A stretch of 64,000 nt of DNA, taken from positions 1-64,000 of the forward strand of contig CALXQK010000013.1 in NCBI GenBank assembly GCA_944390745.1. Direction: 5' to 3'. The notes beneath the pieces are model-generated. The model had not been told where the DNA came from. It saw nothing but the letters and a program-made list of their open reading frames with translations, and did not search any database. The stretch is from an uncultured Duodenibacillus sp. (GTDB lineage: Bacteria; Pseudomonadota; Gammaproteobacteria; Burkholderiales; Burkholderiaceae_F). Shown here piece by piece: positions 27,601 through 35,442 of the stretch. The number at the start of each line of letters is the position of its first letter. The first letter of the stretch is position 1. The position numbers were made by a program, and so were the translations under genes.

Positions 27601-27873
27601 GGCTCGATGCTTGAATTTGCCGTCGGCAAGACCTGGCGTCCCTATCTCGGGCTGACGCTTGAGCAGACCATTTCCGCCAGGGCAAAGGGCACGGCCGTCG
27701 ACAGCATGGGCTCGATCGAGCTCAACAGCAGCGATCTGCAGGGATCAACGGGCATCGCATCTGCGGGCTGGACCTACGCATCCGGAGGCTTCTCCACGGA
27801 GATGGGACTTTCGGGCTACGCCGGCACCCGCAACGGCATCAGCGGCCAGATCCAGGCCAACTGGAAGTTCTGA
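24604..27873 (+). CDS. Autotransporter with pertactin-like passenger and C-terminal beta-barrel
   Basis: A 1089-residue type Va secreted surface protein. The N-terminus has an extended signal region (residues 1 to about 46) with a basic RRFVRK stretch and a hydrophobic core ending CAHALPAADG. The passenger (about 47-780) is built from irregular Asn/Ser/Gly-rich repeats of the form GN-x-V-x-I-x-x-S (for example SGNTVSIANL, SDNSVSIANS, SGNSVVIGES), typical of a beta-helix. From about residue 800 the autotransporter beta-domain begins (GLFAAARGGRWSF) and ends QIQANWKF with the terminal aromatic residue needed for outer-membrane assembly. No protease, lipase or RGD motif was noticed. GAGGAAAA lies before the ATG. 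Confidence 0.88.
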   Translation: MTHEDWIRIPVEGVNPNTLPSRRFVRKPLAAAALLAFLALECAHALPAADGLASTIGGGFPDPIDPATQYDQTYDGTNTSLLTSRFPIDGSGSGIDKSLVAFDIPSTGNSAKKLKLTSMDGIEGLIFTSYSGNKTPAADASGNLLHIELGNVAGHPFAFNGLDIQNLSTLSSASAVAIQQGSAIDNQLWIRNSAITLQTQGQPRMGWSASAANIENPTGDATGNVVVIDDSNILYDEGTDQFSNTRIRLGAASLKVVNNPSGGTNVSNNALWVRGSQLDANALYAAYIYNNWTRVAAADNSVYIAKSTLRLNPYKDGNGQEGIFAVRAASQADGNWVEITDSDLTVVASQKGDAQYIEAVQAVESAEGNTTIVRDSNITSAATIYFSGASANLASDSVRASSNSVFIGSTNQDARMSIHYIEDKIGTYIHGGRVYSTDAATAVDASGNTVSIANLNVNSTTVIRSGYIWGTGANGTISDNSVSIANSTFDGRVLLHGGAAASGSGNSAANGNSLNVSNAQFRDVEFVGGFVQTGEASGNIVAVEDAAFEGAPGGAVVLAGGRVSGAGAAHSNTVKISRTKLADGAMVFGGFASEASGNSVVIGESVTSLDGGRWSAASVLGWSGMLASGGNTFTTSSPLDAVRFGGFQHYNFILGSSSFSDGAVVNVTGTEPVFLEPDGAAHSTVAIGGVDLALAAGSYALITSAAGFVNNNGIALTGGTLAESVKGELTLRSVKSVVRVAASTLNKDSYDLSIVNGADGAQSLVLDVKSPIAPPAAPDSEVNEETDALMESSLSTMTTHFAADDLFVDAVLRSRDGRRDGLFAAARGGRWSFDSRTRIESSIVSGLVGFGAHASENLTMGAFVEMGHGSYDTRTHVSGVEKKGDGSHNYGGLGIFGDYAVPAAEGLHLTGYLKVGLMRNEFTTSLFGAGVDYDRTGLYWGAHLGAHYDWNLSEAIRSRVFLSYFYDGQGKESFGLSGQDGIEGASAEYDAIHAHRVQVGSMLEFAVGKTWRPYLGLTLEQTISARAKGTAVDSMGSIELNSSDLQGSTGIASAGWTYASGGFSTEMGLSGYAGTRNGISGQIQANWKF

Positions 27874-27907
27874 TTTCACTTGAGGCCTGAATCCTGCAGA
27901 GGGGCGA

Positions 27908-27945
27908 GTGGGGCCGCGTCGCGACGGCGCGGCCCCGCGCCTTTC
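27908..27945 (+). terminator. GC-rich hairpin after the autotransporter gene
   Basis: A perfect 9-bp stem ggggccgcg/cgcggcccc (27910-27918 with 27928-27936) is followed by gcgcctttctcc. The T-tract is weak, so termination may be only partial. Confidence 0.5.
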
Positions 27946-28122
27946 TCCAACATCAAACCCATCTCAGACGCAGTCGACGGCCTGCATCCGTCTGTCGGAC
28001 AGAAATCCCGCCTCGGGGCGCCTCTTGGGAATGTGCTCATGCATCCCGCCGTCAAGGAGGGGATTTCCACCGGCAAGTGCAGCAGCGGCCCTGATCCTGT
28101 CCCTGCGGACGCTGCCGCACTC

Positions 28123-28734
28123 CTAGGGCGAAGAAAGTCTGCACCTTGCCGAACATTGCTCCTGGTACAGGGCGTCGGCCTTGTTGACCTCTCGAAAATC
28201 AATTTCAAGGGCGCGCGAGCGGTTTCCCTGAAGGCACAGAAAGACCTGAAGCAGGAGCTCGGCATCGACAAGCGCGCCGTGGCGCTCGAGGCGCGATCCG
28301 GGATCTATCTCGCAGAGCGATAGAAGCCGGTCAAGCCCCGCTCTTCCTGCGACCTTCGCCCTGGCCCACGCCAGCGTGTCGACCGGCTCAGCCAGGCTTT
28401 CAAGCGGCGGCCGGCCGCACCGGGAAAGCTCGGCATTGATGAATCGCCGATCAAAGGGCATGTTGTGCGCGTAAACCGTTGCGCCCCTCACGAACGCAGC
28501 AAAATCGTCGGCGATGTCCCGAAACGTCCTTCTTCCGCGCAGAAATTCGTCCGTGAGACCGTGAACCTTCACGGACCGACCGACGCTGCGGCCGGGATCG
28601 AGGTACTCGTGAAATACGCGAACCGGAGAAAAATTCCGGTCGACTTCAAGGGCTGCAATGTCGATGACTCTGTCGCCGCAGGCCGGGGACAGGCCCGTGG
28701 TTTCAGTGTCAAGGAAAATGATGCGGGAACTCAT
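28123..28734 (-). CDS. DnaQ-type DEDDh 3'-5' exonuclease (short epsilon-like protein)
   Basis: A 203-residue exonuclease. All DEDDh active-site motifs are visible: LDTETTGLS (Exo I), AHNMPFDRRFINAEL (Exo II) and RHGALVDAELL (Exo III, with the catalytic histidine), and VHGLTDEFL resembles the DNA polymerase III epsilon subunit. E. coli DnaQ has 243 residues; here about 40 C-terminal residues, which bind the polymerase alpha subunit, are missing and the tail after FLCLQGNR is unlike it. It may be the replicative proofreader with a short tail or a separate DnaQ-like nuclease. The ATG at 28734 was chosen by homology; the same frame stays open much further upstream without family resemblance. Confidence 0.8.
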   Translation of the reverse strand: MSSRIIFLDTETTGLSPACGDRVIDIAALEVDRNFSPVRVFHEYLDPGRSVGRSVKVHGLTDEFLRGRRTFRDIADDFAAFVRGATVYAHNMPFDRRFINAELSRCGRPPLESLAEPVDTLAWARAKVAGRAGLDRLLSLCEIDPGSRLERHGALVDAELLLQVFLCLQGNRSRALEIDFREVNKADALYQEQCSARCRLSSP

Positions 28735-28995
28735 TGCAAGTATCGGAAATAAAACAGATCTGTTTTTCATTCTAAACAAGCCCGCCGGGGCCGGCCCCCC
28801 CCCCGGCGCAGCGCTTCTGCAGAAAGCCTTCCTGCGAAGGCGCGGGGGCGCTGCGCCAGCGCGGCGCATGCGCCGGAGAGCTCCTGCGGGCGGCGCCCGC
28901 CCCCTGTCGATGCGGCATAATGAAGCAACGACCTTTTCAGACGCCGCACTTTTTTTTTTCAACGGGTGCAGACGCCGTCTCTTTGGAGAGTTCCC

Positions 28996-29538
28996 ATGCA
29001 ACTGCCCAGTCTTCAGCACGCAAAACTTCTGACGCTTTCCCTTGCCGCCGCGATTCTTGCAGGCTGCGCGCAGACCGCGGACAAGTCGCCCGCCTCTGCT
29101 GAAAACGGAGCGCCCGCGGTCTCCGAGGACGCCGAGACGGTGTGTCTGCTTCCCTCCAAGCAGCTCTCGGGCGAGCAGCTCACGCAGGTGCAGGCGGCGC
29201 TCTCGGCCGGCATTCGCTCCGCGGGGCTCAATGTTGAGGTTCTTGAAGCCGACGGCACCGCAGAGGACTGCGACCTGTGCCTTGGTTTTGTGCTGGCAGC
29301 CAAGGACAAGACCCTGCTCGGCATCCAGTTCCAGGTCTTTGAGGACGGCAAGCCCTTGATCGCCGCCAACGGACCGGCTCAGAACGGCCAGCTGCAGCTG
29401 CGCATGGTCGGGCTCTACGCCAAAAGCCTGATGGAGCACTACCTCAAGGTCAAGTCCGACCCCGAGTCTCTGGCCGCGCTGCAGCAGGCTGCGCAGCAGG
29501 GCGCCGCAGCGCCCGCCCAGCAGCCGGCGCAAAAGTAG
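28996..29538 (+). CDS. Putative outer-membrane or periplasmic lipoprotein of unknown function
   Basis: A 180-residue protein with a lipoprotein signal peptide: basic/hydrophobic start and the lipobox LAAAILAGC, so the mature protein begins at a lipidated cysteine. Residue after the cysteine is Ala, compatible with outer-membrane sorting. The mature part is acidic and Ala/Gln-rich, with QLSGEQLTQVQAALSAG and CDLCLGFVLAAKDKTLLGIQFQVFEDG; two more cysteines (CDLC) are notable. The C-terminus is Gln/Ala/Pro-rich. GGAGAG precedes the ATG at 28996, six bases away. It is divergent from the exonuclease gene. I do not recognise the family. Confidence 0.75.
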   Translation: MQLPSLQHAKLLTLSLAAAILAGCAQTADKSPASAENGAPAVSEDAETVCLLPSKQLSGEQLTQVQAALSAGIRSAGLNVEVLEADGTAEDCDLCLGFVLAAKDKTLLGIQFQVFEDGKPLIAANGPAQNGQLQLRMVGLYAKSLMEHYLKVKSDPESLAALQQAAQQGAAAPAQQPAQK

Positions 29539-29676
29539 TCCGGCAGACCTTGCACGCCGTCATCAAAGCTTCAAAATCGGTCCGCAGGATTCAGGGAGCG
29601 CCCCGTTTTTAAGCGTATCTTTTCTACCGGCGCCCCTTTTTCCGGCGCTCTTCACACTCTTGACTGACAAAGCATC

Positions 29677-30606
29677 ATGACCTCGGAACTCTCCCAGTTG
29701 AAGACCATGACGACGATCGTTGCCGACACGGGCGACATCGAGACCATTGCGCGGCTCAAGCCCACCGAGGCAACGACCAACCCCTCGCTCATCCTCAAGG
29801 CCGCAGCCAGCGGCCGGTATGACGCGCTGCTTGACGCCGCGCGCGCCGTCGATGAGCCCGCCGCCCAGCGCATCGACCGCGTGCTGGTGGGGTTCGGCTG
29901 CGCCATTCTCGAGCATGTCGAGGGGCGCGTCTCGACCGAGGTCGACGCCCGGCTCTCCTTTGACTGGAAGGCCACGGTGCAGAAGGCCCGCCGGCTGATT
30001 GCGCTTTATGAGGCGCAGGGCGTCGAGCGCAGTCGCGTGCTCATCAAGATCGCCGCCACCTGGCAGGGCTGCCAGGCCGCGCGGGTGCTTGAGGCCGAGG
30101 GCATTCACTGCAACATGACGCTCATCTTCTGCACCGCACAGGCCGTGGCGAGCGCCCAGGCCCAGGCCACGCTCATCAGTCCCTTTGTGGGACGCATCTA
30201 CGACTGGTTCAAGGCCGCCGAGGGCCCAAGCTGGGATGAGGCGGCCATGGCGGGCGTCAACGACCCCGGCGTGCAGTCGGTGCGCAGCATTTATCTCAAG
30301 CTCAAGGCCGCGGGCAGCCGCACGCAGATCATGGGCGCCTCATTTCGCAACAAGGGCGAGATCCTCGCGCTTGCCGGGTGCGATCTGCTCACCGTGTCGC
30401 CTGCGCTCATCGCCGAACTTGAGGCCGGCACGGGGGCGGTGCCCCTCATGCTCACGCCGCCCGAGGCCTGCGGCGCGCCGCTTTGCATCACCGAACCCGA
30501 GTTCTACTATGCGCTCAACAGCTCGGCCGTGGCCACCGACAAGCTCTCCTCGGGGATCCGAAGCTTTGTGACGGACACCGAAAAGCTGCAGGCGCTGCTT
30601 TACTGA
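29677..30606 (+). CDS. tal: Transaldolase
   Basis: A 309-residue class I aldolase of the non-oxidative pentose phosphate pathway. Diagnostic motifs are TEATTNPSLILKAA near the N-terminus, EVDARLSFD, the Schiff-base lysine in RVLIKIAATWQG, NMTLIFC and the ISPFVGRIYDW stretch. Length agrees with TalB-type enzymes (about 317 aa). It would also make sedoheptulose 7-phosphate available to GmhA. A degenerate receiver gene follows after 31 bases. Confidence 0.95.
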   Translation: MTSELSQLKTMTTIVADTGDIETIARLKPTEATTNPSLILKAAASGRYDALLDAARAVDEPAAQRIDRVLVGFGCAILEHVEGRVSTEVDARLSFDWKATVQKARRLIALYEAQGVERSRVLIKIAATWQGCQAARVLEAEGIHCNMTLIFCTAQAVASAQAQATLISPFVGRIYDWFKAAEGPSWDEAAMAGVNDPGVQSVRSIYLKLKAAGSRTQIMGASFRNKGEILALAGCDLLTVSPALIAELEAGTGAVPLMLTPPEACGAPLCITEPEFYYALNSSAVATDKLSSGIRSFVTDTEKLQALLY

Positions 30607-30637
30607 TTTTCTTCATCTTGACGACGCTGCCGCAATC

Positions 30638-31177
30638 ATGACGACGGATTCGAACCTGACCGCTGCCGCAACGCCGCAGGAGTGCGCTCCCGCCAGGCGC
30701 GTGCTTCTTGTGGTCGAGTCCGACCCCGTGCGCCGCCGCGACTTTGCCCAGCGCTGCCGCCCCAGGACAAAGTCCTCGCGCAGCAGCCGCGGGGCTGGCG
30801 GCGCGCAGGAGCGCCCGCCCGTGCTTGAGACCGCCTCGGGGCTCGGCGAGGCCGCCGCCTGCCTCAAGCGCACCCGCCCCGACTATGCGCTCGTCTCCTC
30901 GCGTCTGGCCGACGGCGCAATCACCGACGTCCTGAGGCTCATTCTGGAGCGCAGCCCCGCCTGCCAGATTCTCGTCGTCTCAAACTCTCCGGATGAGGCG
31001 GCCGCCGCACGGGCGCTGTCTGCCGGCGCCAACAGCTACCTCATGGAGGGCGAGCTGCCGGCCGATCTGTCGGAGTGCTTTGCGCTCATGGCCTCGGGCG
31101 GCTCGCTTGTGAGTCCGGAGCTTGCGCGCTGCGCGCTCGTCACGCTCGAGGCGCGCCGCTCTCCGGGCGGCGCGTGA
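30638..31177 (+). CDS. Degenerate receiver-domain protein lacking phospho-acceptor and HTH
   Basis: A 179-residue protein resembling the receiver of a NarL-type regulator. The first strand reads VLLVVESDPVRRR; the strand that normally ends in the phospho-acceptor aspartate reads DYALVSSRLADG, with serine in its place; the conserved lysine before the last strand end is replaced (NSYLMEGE). The linker MASGGSLVSPELA is exactly what precedes the LuxR helix-turn-helix in NarL proteins, but the reading frame stops after 12 more residues, so no DNA-binding domain exists. An Arg/Ser/Gly insertion follows the first strand. It may be a phosphorylation-independent adaptor or a decaying regulator. Confidence 0.6.
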   Translation: MTTDSNLTAAATPQECAPARRVLLVVESDPVRRRDFAQRCRPRTKSSRSSRGAGGAQERPPVLETASGLGEAAACLKRTRPDYALVSSRLADGAITDVLRLILERSPACQILVVSNSPDEAAAARALSAGANSYLMEGELPADLSECFALMASGGSLVSPELARCALVTLEARRSPGGA

Positions 31178-31310
31178 GCGCGCCGCCAGCTCCCATCCAT
31201 ACATAGACCGGGCGCATCAAGATCAATCCAAACTTGGTATTGGACTTCGCCTGTCTGCGCACCTAGCATGGAAAGACGACAACGTTTTTTGCTGTTTCCC
31301 GAGGTGCGCC

Positions 31311-32312
31311 ATGTCCAAGAACCGCTCTGACCGCGAGAGCTCCCTGCCCAAGCCCTTCGCCGGCAGCCTTCTGGTCTCCCGCCGCCGTCTGGGCGCGCTT
31401 GCCGCCGCAGCGCTTTCCTGCGCGGCGGCCGCACCCGTGCTGGGCAAGCCGCGGGCGCAGCCGCGCGCCCCGCGCGTCTACCACGCCCGGGAGGCGACGC
31501 CCGGGACCTTCACAGCAATCTTTGACCGGCTTCTCGCCGACCTCGGCCGCAGCGGCGCGCCGGGACGCACCGGCATCAAGCTGCACGGCGACGAGGTGTC
31601 CTTCAACCGGCCGCTGTGGGAGGCGCTGCAGGCCCATGTTCCCCAAAGCCGCTACATCGAGTGCAACTGGGCCTCGGTCTACACATCCGGGCGCGGGACC
31701 ACCGCTGGCAACATCGCGGCCATCGCCGCGCAGGGCGTGCCCAGAGAGCTCATCGACGTCCTCGATCGCGACGGCGCCTACCGCGACGTCCCCGTGCGGG
31801 GAGAGGCCGACCTCGGCAGCGTGGCCGTTCCCGAGGCGCTTTTCACCGACTACGACACGCTGGCCGTTGCGGCCAACTTCAAGCTTGAGAGCTTTGCGGG
31901 CTACTCAGGAGCCATGAAAAACGTCGGCATCGGCCTGGCCGGAGCCCCGGGCAAGACCGCCGTGCACGGCGAGGGCTTTGCCCGCGACGCCGGGTTCTTC
32001 AGAAGACTTGCCGCCGCCTCCGCGGCAATCTGCAAGGCGCTTGAGGGGCGCCTGCTCTTTATCAACGTGCTCACCGACCTCAAGCCCCGGCCCCTCAAGG
32101 GCGCGCAGCCCAGGGGCGGCACGCTCGGCATCGTGGGCTCGCTTTCCATGGCCGCGGCCGATCAGGCGGCCCTCTCGCTTATCTATGGTCTGTCGCCCCA
32201 GGCCTGCGACGCATTCGATGAAAGCGAAAAGATCGCCCGCGGCTTTCTGCAGCTTGAAAACTACGCACGCCGCACGGGCCTTCCAAGGACCTTTGAAATG
32301 ATCGAGCTCTAG
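31311..32312 (+). CDS. Tat-exported DUF362 domain protein
   Basis: A 333-residue protein with a twin-arginine leader (SRRRLGALAAAALSCAAAAP) and a DUF362 domain (GRTGIKLHGDEV, YIECNWASVYTSGRGTT, VAANFKLESFAGYSGAMKNVGIGLA). DUF362 proteins often accompany Fe-S or flavin redox systems; their reaction is unknown. No CxxCxxC ferredoxin motif is seen. Residues ESFAGYSGAMKN with the following GKTAVHGEG are the best-conserved segment. GAGGTG lies five bases before the ATG at 31311, against a longer frame from 31122. It is followed by the interrupted DUF6282 gene, itself also with a Tat leader, so the two may have formed a periplasmic pair. Confidence 0.78.
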   Translation: MSKNRSDRESSLPKPFAGSLLVSRRRLGALAAAALSCAAAAPVLGKPRAQPRAPRVYHAREATPGTFTAIFDRLLADLGRSGAPGRTGIKLHGDEVSFNRPLWEALQAHVPQSRYIECNWASVYTSGRGTTAGNIAAIAAQGVPRELIDVLDRDGAYRDVPVRGEADLGSVAVPEALFTDYDTLAVAANFKLESFAGYSGAMKNVGIGLAGAPGKTAVHGEGFARDAGFFRRLAAASAAICKALEGRLLFINVLTDLKPRPLKGAQPRGGTLGIVGSLSMAAADQAALSLIYGLSPQACDAFDESEKIARGFLQLENYARRTGLPRTFEMIEL

Positions 32313-32376
32313 GGCTACGGCCGTCCCGGCCCCCCGCTTCAACCTCCAGCAACAAAAAGTTCAAGGCAAAACACTT

Positions 32377-33348
32377 ATGAACCGCAGAACCTTCCTGGCC
32401 GCGACCGCCATCGGCGCCTCGGCGGCAGCCATCCAGCCGGCTGCCGCCGAAGACAGGTAAAAGGCGGCCGACAACGCCGCCGACAGGGACCTTGCCGGCG
32501 TCTGCGACCTGCACCTGCACGCCGCACCCGACTCCCGCGCACGAAGCCTCACGGAGTTTGACATGGCGCTTGAGGCCCGCGCCGCGGGGTATCGCGCCGT
32601 GCTCTACAAGTCCAACGACTTTGCCTGCCACGACCGTGCGTTTCATCTGCGCCGGGCCGTGCCCGGGGTGGAGCTTTTCGGCTCGATCGTGCTCAACCGC
32701 ACCACGGGCAGCACACTCAATCCCTATGCCGTGCAAAAGGCTCTCGAGACCACCGGCAGTCTGTGCCGCGCGGTATGGATGCCCACGCTTGACGCCCGCT
32801 ACGCCGTGCGCACCTACAAGGGCCCGGGCGACGGCATCGCCGTCACCGACGACGCAGGCAGACTGCTGCCGGAGGTCATTGAGATCATGGAGCTTTGTGC
32901 GCGCGCCGACATCATCTTTGCCACCGGCCACAGCGCGCCCGTGGAGTCCCTGGCGATGGCGCAGACCGCCCGCGACATGGGACTGAAAAAGTGCGTCATC
33001 ACGCACCCCAACTCGCTCATCTGGCAAATGACGCCGCAGCAGATTGAAAGGGCGGCCGGGCTCGGCGCCTGGATTGAGTACTGCTACCTGCCGCGCGTCT
33101 GGGGCCAGGGCACGGCCATGCCGCAGTATCCGCGCCAGAGCCTTGAGCAGATGAAGGACTATCTTTGCGTTGCGCCCGAGCAGACCTTCGTGACGACCGA
33201 CCTCGGGCAGCCGGGACTGCCGCGCCCCGTTGAGGGCATGCGCCTAGCCATTGCCGACATGCGCCGCATCGGGCTTTCCGAATCCCGCATCCGCGCCATG
33301 ACCGCCGACACGCCCGCAGGGCTCGTCAACCTCGGCCCGCAGGCCTGA
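32377..33348 (+). pseudogene. DUF6282 metal-dependent hydrolase gene with in-frame TAA after the Tat leader
   Basis: From the ATG at 32377 the frame encodes a Tat-like leader (MNRRTFLAATAIGAS then AAAEDR) and meets TAA at 32458-32460. The same frame then continues without another stop for 296 codons to 33348. It encodes the metal-binding motif DLHLHAAPDS, YRAVLYKSND, ATGHSAP and VITHPNS of the DUF6282 amidohydrolase-like family. There is no frame change at the stop, so a single base substitution (or error) separates leader and enzyme. The first ATG after the stop (32563) lies beyond the HxH motif, so re-initiation would give a protein without its metal site. It is called a pseudogene unless the stop is read through or is a sequencing error. 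Confidence 0.7.
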
Positions 33349-33430
33349 CGCGCCCTGAGACGGGCTCCCTCAAGGGAGGGGACGCCGAACGCTTTGACGC
33401 GCGCGGCGCTCGATGCCACAATAGCGCCCT

Positions 33431-34420
33431 ATGACCCAGACCAATTCCTTGAAAGAGGCGGCCCGACAGGCGCTCGCCCCCATCGCCGAAGAGATGGCCG
33501 CCGTCGAGCGGATCATCGCCGACGAGATGGCCAGCGGCGTCGGCCGCGTTGAAGAGATCGCCCGCTACATCACCTCCGCGGGCGGCAAGCGCATGCGCCC
33601 TGCGCTGCTGATCCTGATGGCCCGCGCCATGGGCGCCGACCGTGAGAAGGCGGCATACCTCGGCGCCGTGATCGAAATCCTGCACACGGCCACGCTCATG
33701 CACGACGACGTGGTCGACGAGGGCAAGATGCGCCGCGGCCGCCCCACGGCCAACGCCCGCTGGGACAATGCGCACGCGGTGCTCGTGGGCGACTTTCTCT
33801 ACACGCGCAGCTTTCAGATGATGGTGCGCGCGGGCAACCTCAAGGTCATGCAGGCCCTGGCCGACGCGGCCAACCGCCTCAGCGAGGGCGAGGTCCTGCA
33901 GATGAACAACGCCCACAATCCGGACGCAACCGAGGCGCAGTACTTCGCCGTGATCGAGCGCAAGACGGCCTGTCTCTTTGAGGCCGCCGCACACATGGCC
34001 GCGGCCATTGCCGGTGCGACGCCCGAGCAGGAGGACGCCTGCACGCGCTACTGCCTGCACCTGGGAAACGCCTTCCAGATCGCCGACGACATCCTCGACT
34101 ACGCGGGCGAGGCCGCCGCCATCGGCAAGAACCTCGGCGCCGACCTGCGCGAGGGAAAGGTGACGCTGCCGCTGCTTTACGCCATGCAGCTCGCCTCGCC
34201 TGAGGATCGCGAGTGCATCCGCGAGGCCGTGCGCCGCGGCGAGGGCGACTTTGAGCGCATCAGCCGCATCGTGATCGCCTCCGGCGCGCTGGAAAAGTGC
34301 CGCGCGCGGGCGCTTGAGGAGACCGCCGCCGGTGAAAAGGCCGTCTCAAGCCTGGGTTCTGGACAATTCACAAATTCGCTGATACAATTCTTAGCCTTGT
34401 CAGTCAGGAGAGATCGTTGA
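33431..34420 (+). CDS. ispB: All-trans polyprenyl (octaprenyl) diphosphate synthase
   Basis: A 329-residue trans-prenyltransferase making the side chain of ubiquinone and menaquinone. Motifs are GGKRMRPALLI, the first aspartate-rich motif LMHDDVVDEG, the second FQIADDILDY, and RRGRPTANARW. Chain length cannot be read with certainty, but the conserved position next to tRNA-Pro in betaproteobacteria supports IspB. The product would serve the quinone pool used by the respiratory enzymes in this window. Confidence 0.9.
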   Translation: MTQTNSLKEAARQALAPIAEEMAAVERIIADEMASGVGRVEEIARYITSAGGKRMRPALLILMARAMGADREKAAYLGAVIEILHTATLMHDDVVDEGKMRRGRPTANARWDNAHAVLVGDFLYTRSFQMMVRAGNLKVMQALADAANRLSEGEVLQMNNAHNPDATEAQYFAVIERKTACLFEAAAHMAAAIAGATPEQEDACTRYCLHLGNAFQIADDILDYAGEAAAIGKNLGADLREGKVTLPLLYAMQLASPEDRECIREAVRRGEGDFERISRIVIASGALEKCRARALEETAAGEKAVSSLGSGQFTNSLIQFLALSVRRDR

Positions 34421-34463
34421 TTCATCAAACAACGGTCGCTGAAGTTCTTGATTGATGGGAAAT

Positions 34464-34540
<77 letters not shown>

Positions 34541-34547
34541 GGATTGC

Positions 34548-34583
34548 AAAAGGGAGATGTCCGCAAGGCCGTCTCCCTTTTTT
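34548..34583 (+). terminator. Terminator after tRNA-Pro(CGG)
   Basis: A 10-bp stem aaaagggaga/tctccctttt (34548-34557 with 34572-34581) ends in a run of T residues, seven bases after the tRNA CCA. Confidence 0.9.
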
Positions 34584-34720
34584 CATTTCCGCCCTGTTCC
34601 CGGGGCGGCGCCCCGGGCCGGCGTGCCGCCTCCGGCCAAACCGCTACAATAGGTGCAGGAATACCGGCTGCGGCCGACGCCGCGCCGGACTGTCTCAGAA
34701 AAAGAACAAAGGGGGCCCAT

Positions 34721-35323
34721 ATGACCATGATCATCGGCTTGACAGGCGGCATTGCCTGCGGCAAGACCACCGTCACTGACATTTTCCGCAAGCTCGGCGT
34801 TCCGGTTATCGACGCCGATGAGATCAGCCGTCGACTCACGGGTCCGAACGGCGCGGCCCTGCCCGAGATCGCAGTCGCCTTCGGCGCCGACATGATCGAC
34901 GCCAACGGCATGAAGCGCGACCTGATGCGCGAGATCGTCTTCTCCGACCCGAAAAAGCGCGAGCAGCTCGAGAACATCCTGCACCCGATGATCAAGCGCG
35001 AGATGTTCGAGGAGCTCAAGACCATCAAGGCGCCCTACGTCATCCTCTCCATCCCGCTGCTGCTCGAGCACCTGCGCTGGGCGGGCGCCTGCAAGCGCAT
35101 TCTCGTCATCGACGTCTCCGAGGATGAGCAGATCAACCGCCTGGTCTACGACCGCCACCTGGGCGAGGAGCAGGCGCGCGCCATCATCGACACGCAGATC
35201 TCGCGCGACAAGCGCACGGCGGCTGCCGACGACCTGATCGACAACAGCGGCACGATCGAGGAGCTCGAGGAGAAGGTCAAGGGCCTGCACGAGTTCTATC
35301 TGCGCATCGCCGAGACGCACTAG
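34721..35323 (+). CDS. coaE: Dephospho-CoA kinase
   Basis: A 200-residue kinase for the last step of coenzyme A synthesis. It opens MTMIIGLTGGIACGKTTV with the P-loop, followed by VPVIDADEISRRL and, near residue 140, YDRHLGEEQARAII, all standard in CoaE. The ATG at 34721 is preceded by a G-rich stretch (gggggc) and gives the usual family length; the frame is open upstream to 34544 but would begin inside the tRNA terminator. Confidence 0.94.
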   Translation: MTMIIGLTGGIACGKTTVTDIFRKLGVPVIDADEISRRLTGPNGAALPEIAVAFGADMIDANGMKRDLMREIVFSDPKKREQLENILHPMIKREMFEELKTIKAPYVILSIPLLLEHLRWAGACKRILVIDVSEDEQINRLVYDRHLGEEQARAIIDTQISRDKRTAAADDLIDNSGTIEELEEKVKGLHEFYLRIAETH

Positions 35324-35357
35324 GCCGGCACCGGGGTCCCCGGGGCCCCGCACCGAA

Positions 35358-35407
35358 AAAAATTGACGGCTCCATCCCGGCCGCAGGGGCGGCGGTGTGG
35401 AGCCGTC
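35358..35407 (-). terminator. Terminator after yacG
   Basis: A perfect 10-bp stem gacggctcca/tggagccgtc (35365-35374 with 35398-35407), with AAAAAAATT to its left that reads as a U-rich tract on the minus strand. The 23-base loop holds a smaller GC stem. Confidence 0.75.
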
Positions 35408-35442
35408 GGCGTTTGTCTGCCGGCGCCGGGCGCCTTTCCTGG

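Noticed and set aside
27880-28323. Open frame of 147 codons on the plus strand after the autotransporter
   Set aside because: It covers the terminator hairpin and lies opposite the DnaQ-like exonuclease, which has clear active-site motifs.
28735-29532. Upstream extension of the DnaQ-like frame to 29532
   Set aside because: The frame is open but overlaps the lipoprotein gene on the other strand and lacks any exonuclease sequence before 28734.
34417-34428. TTGAT-TC-ATCAA palindrome resembling an FNR box near the end of ispB
   Set aside because: The spacer is two bases instead of four, and the sequence overlaps the ispB stop codon. It does not fit FNR spacing.
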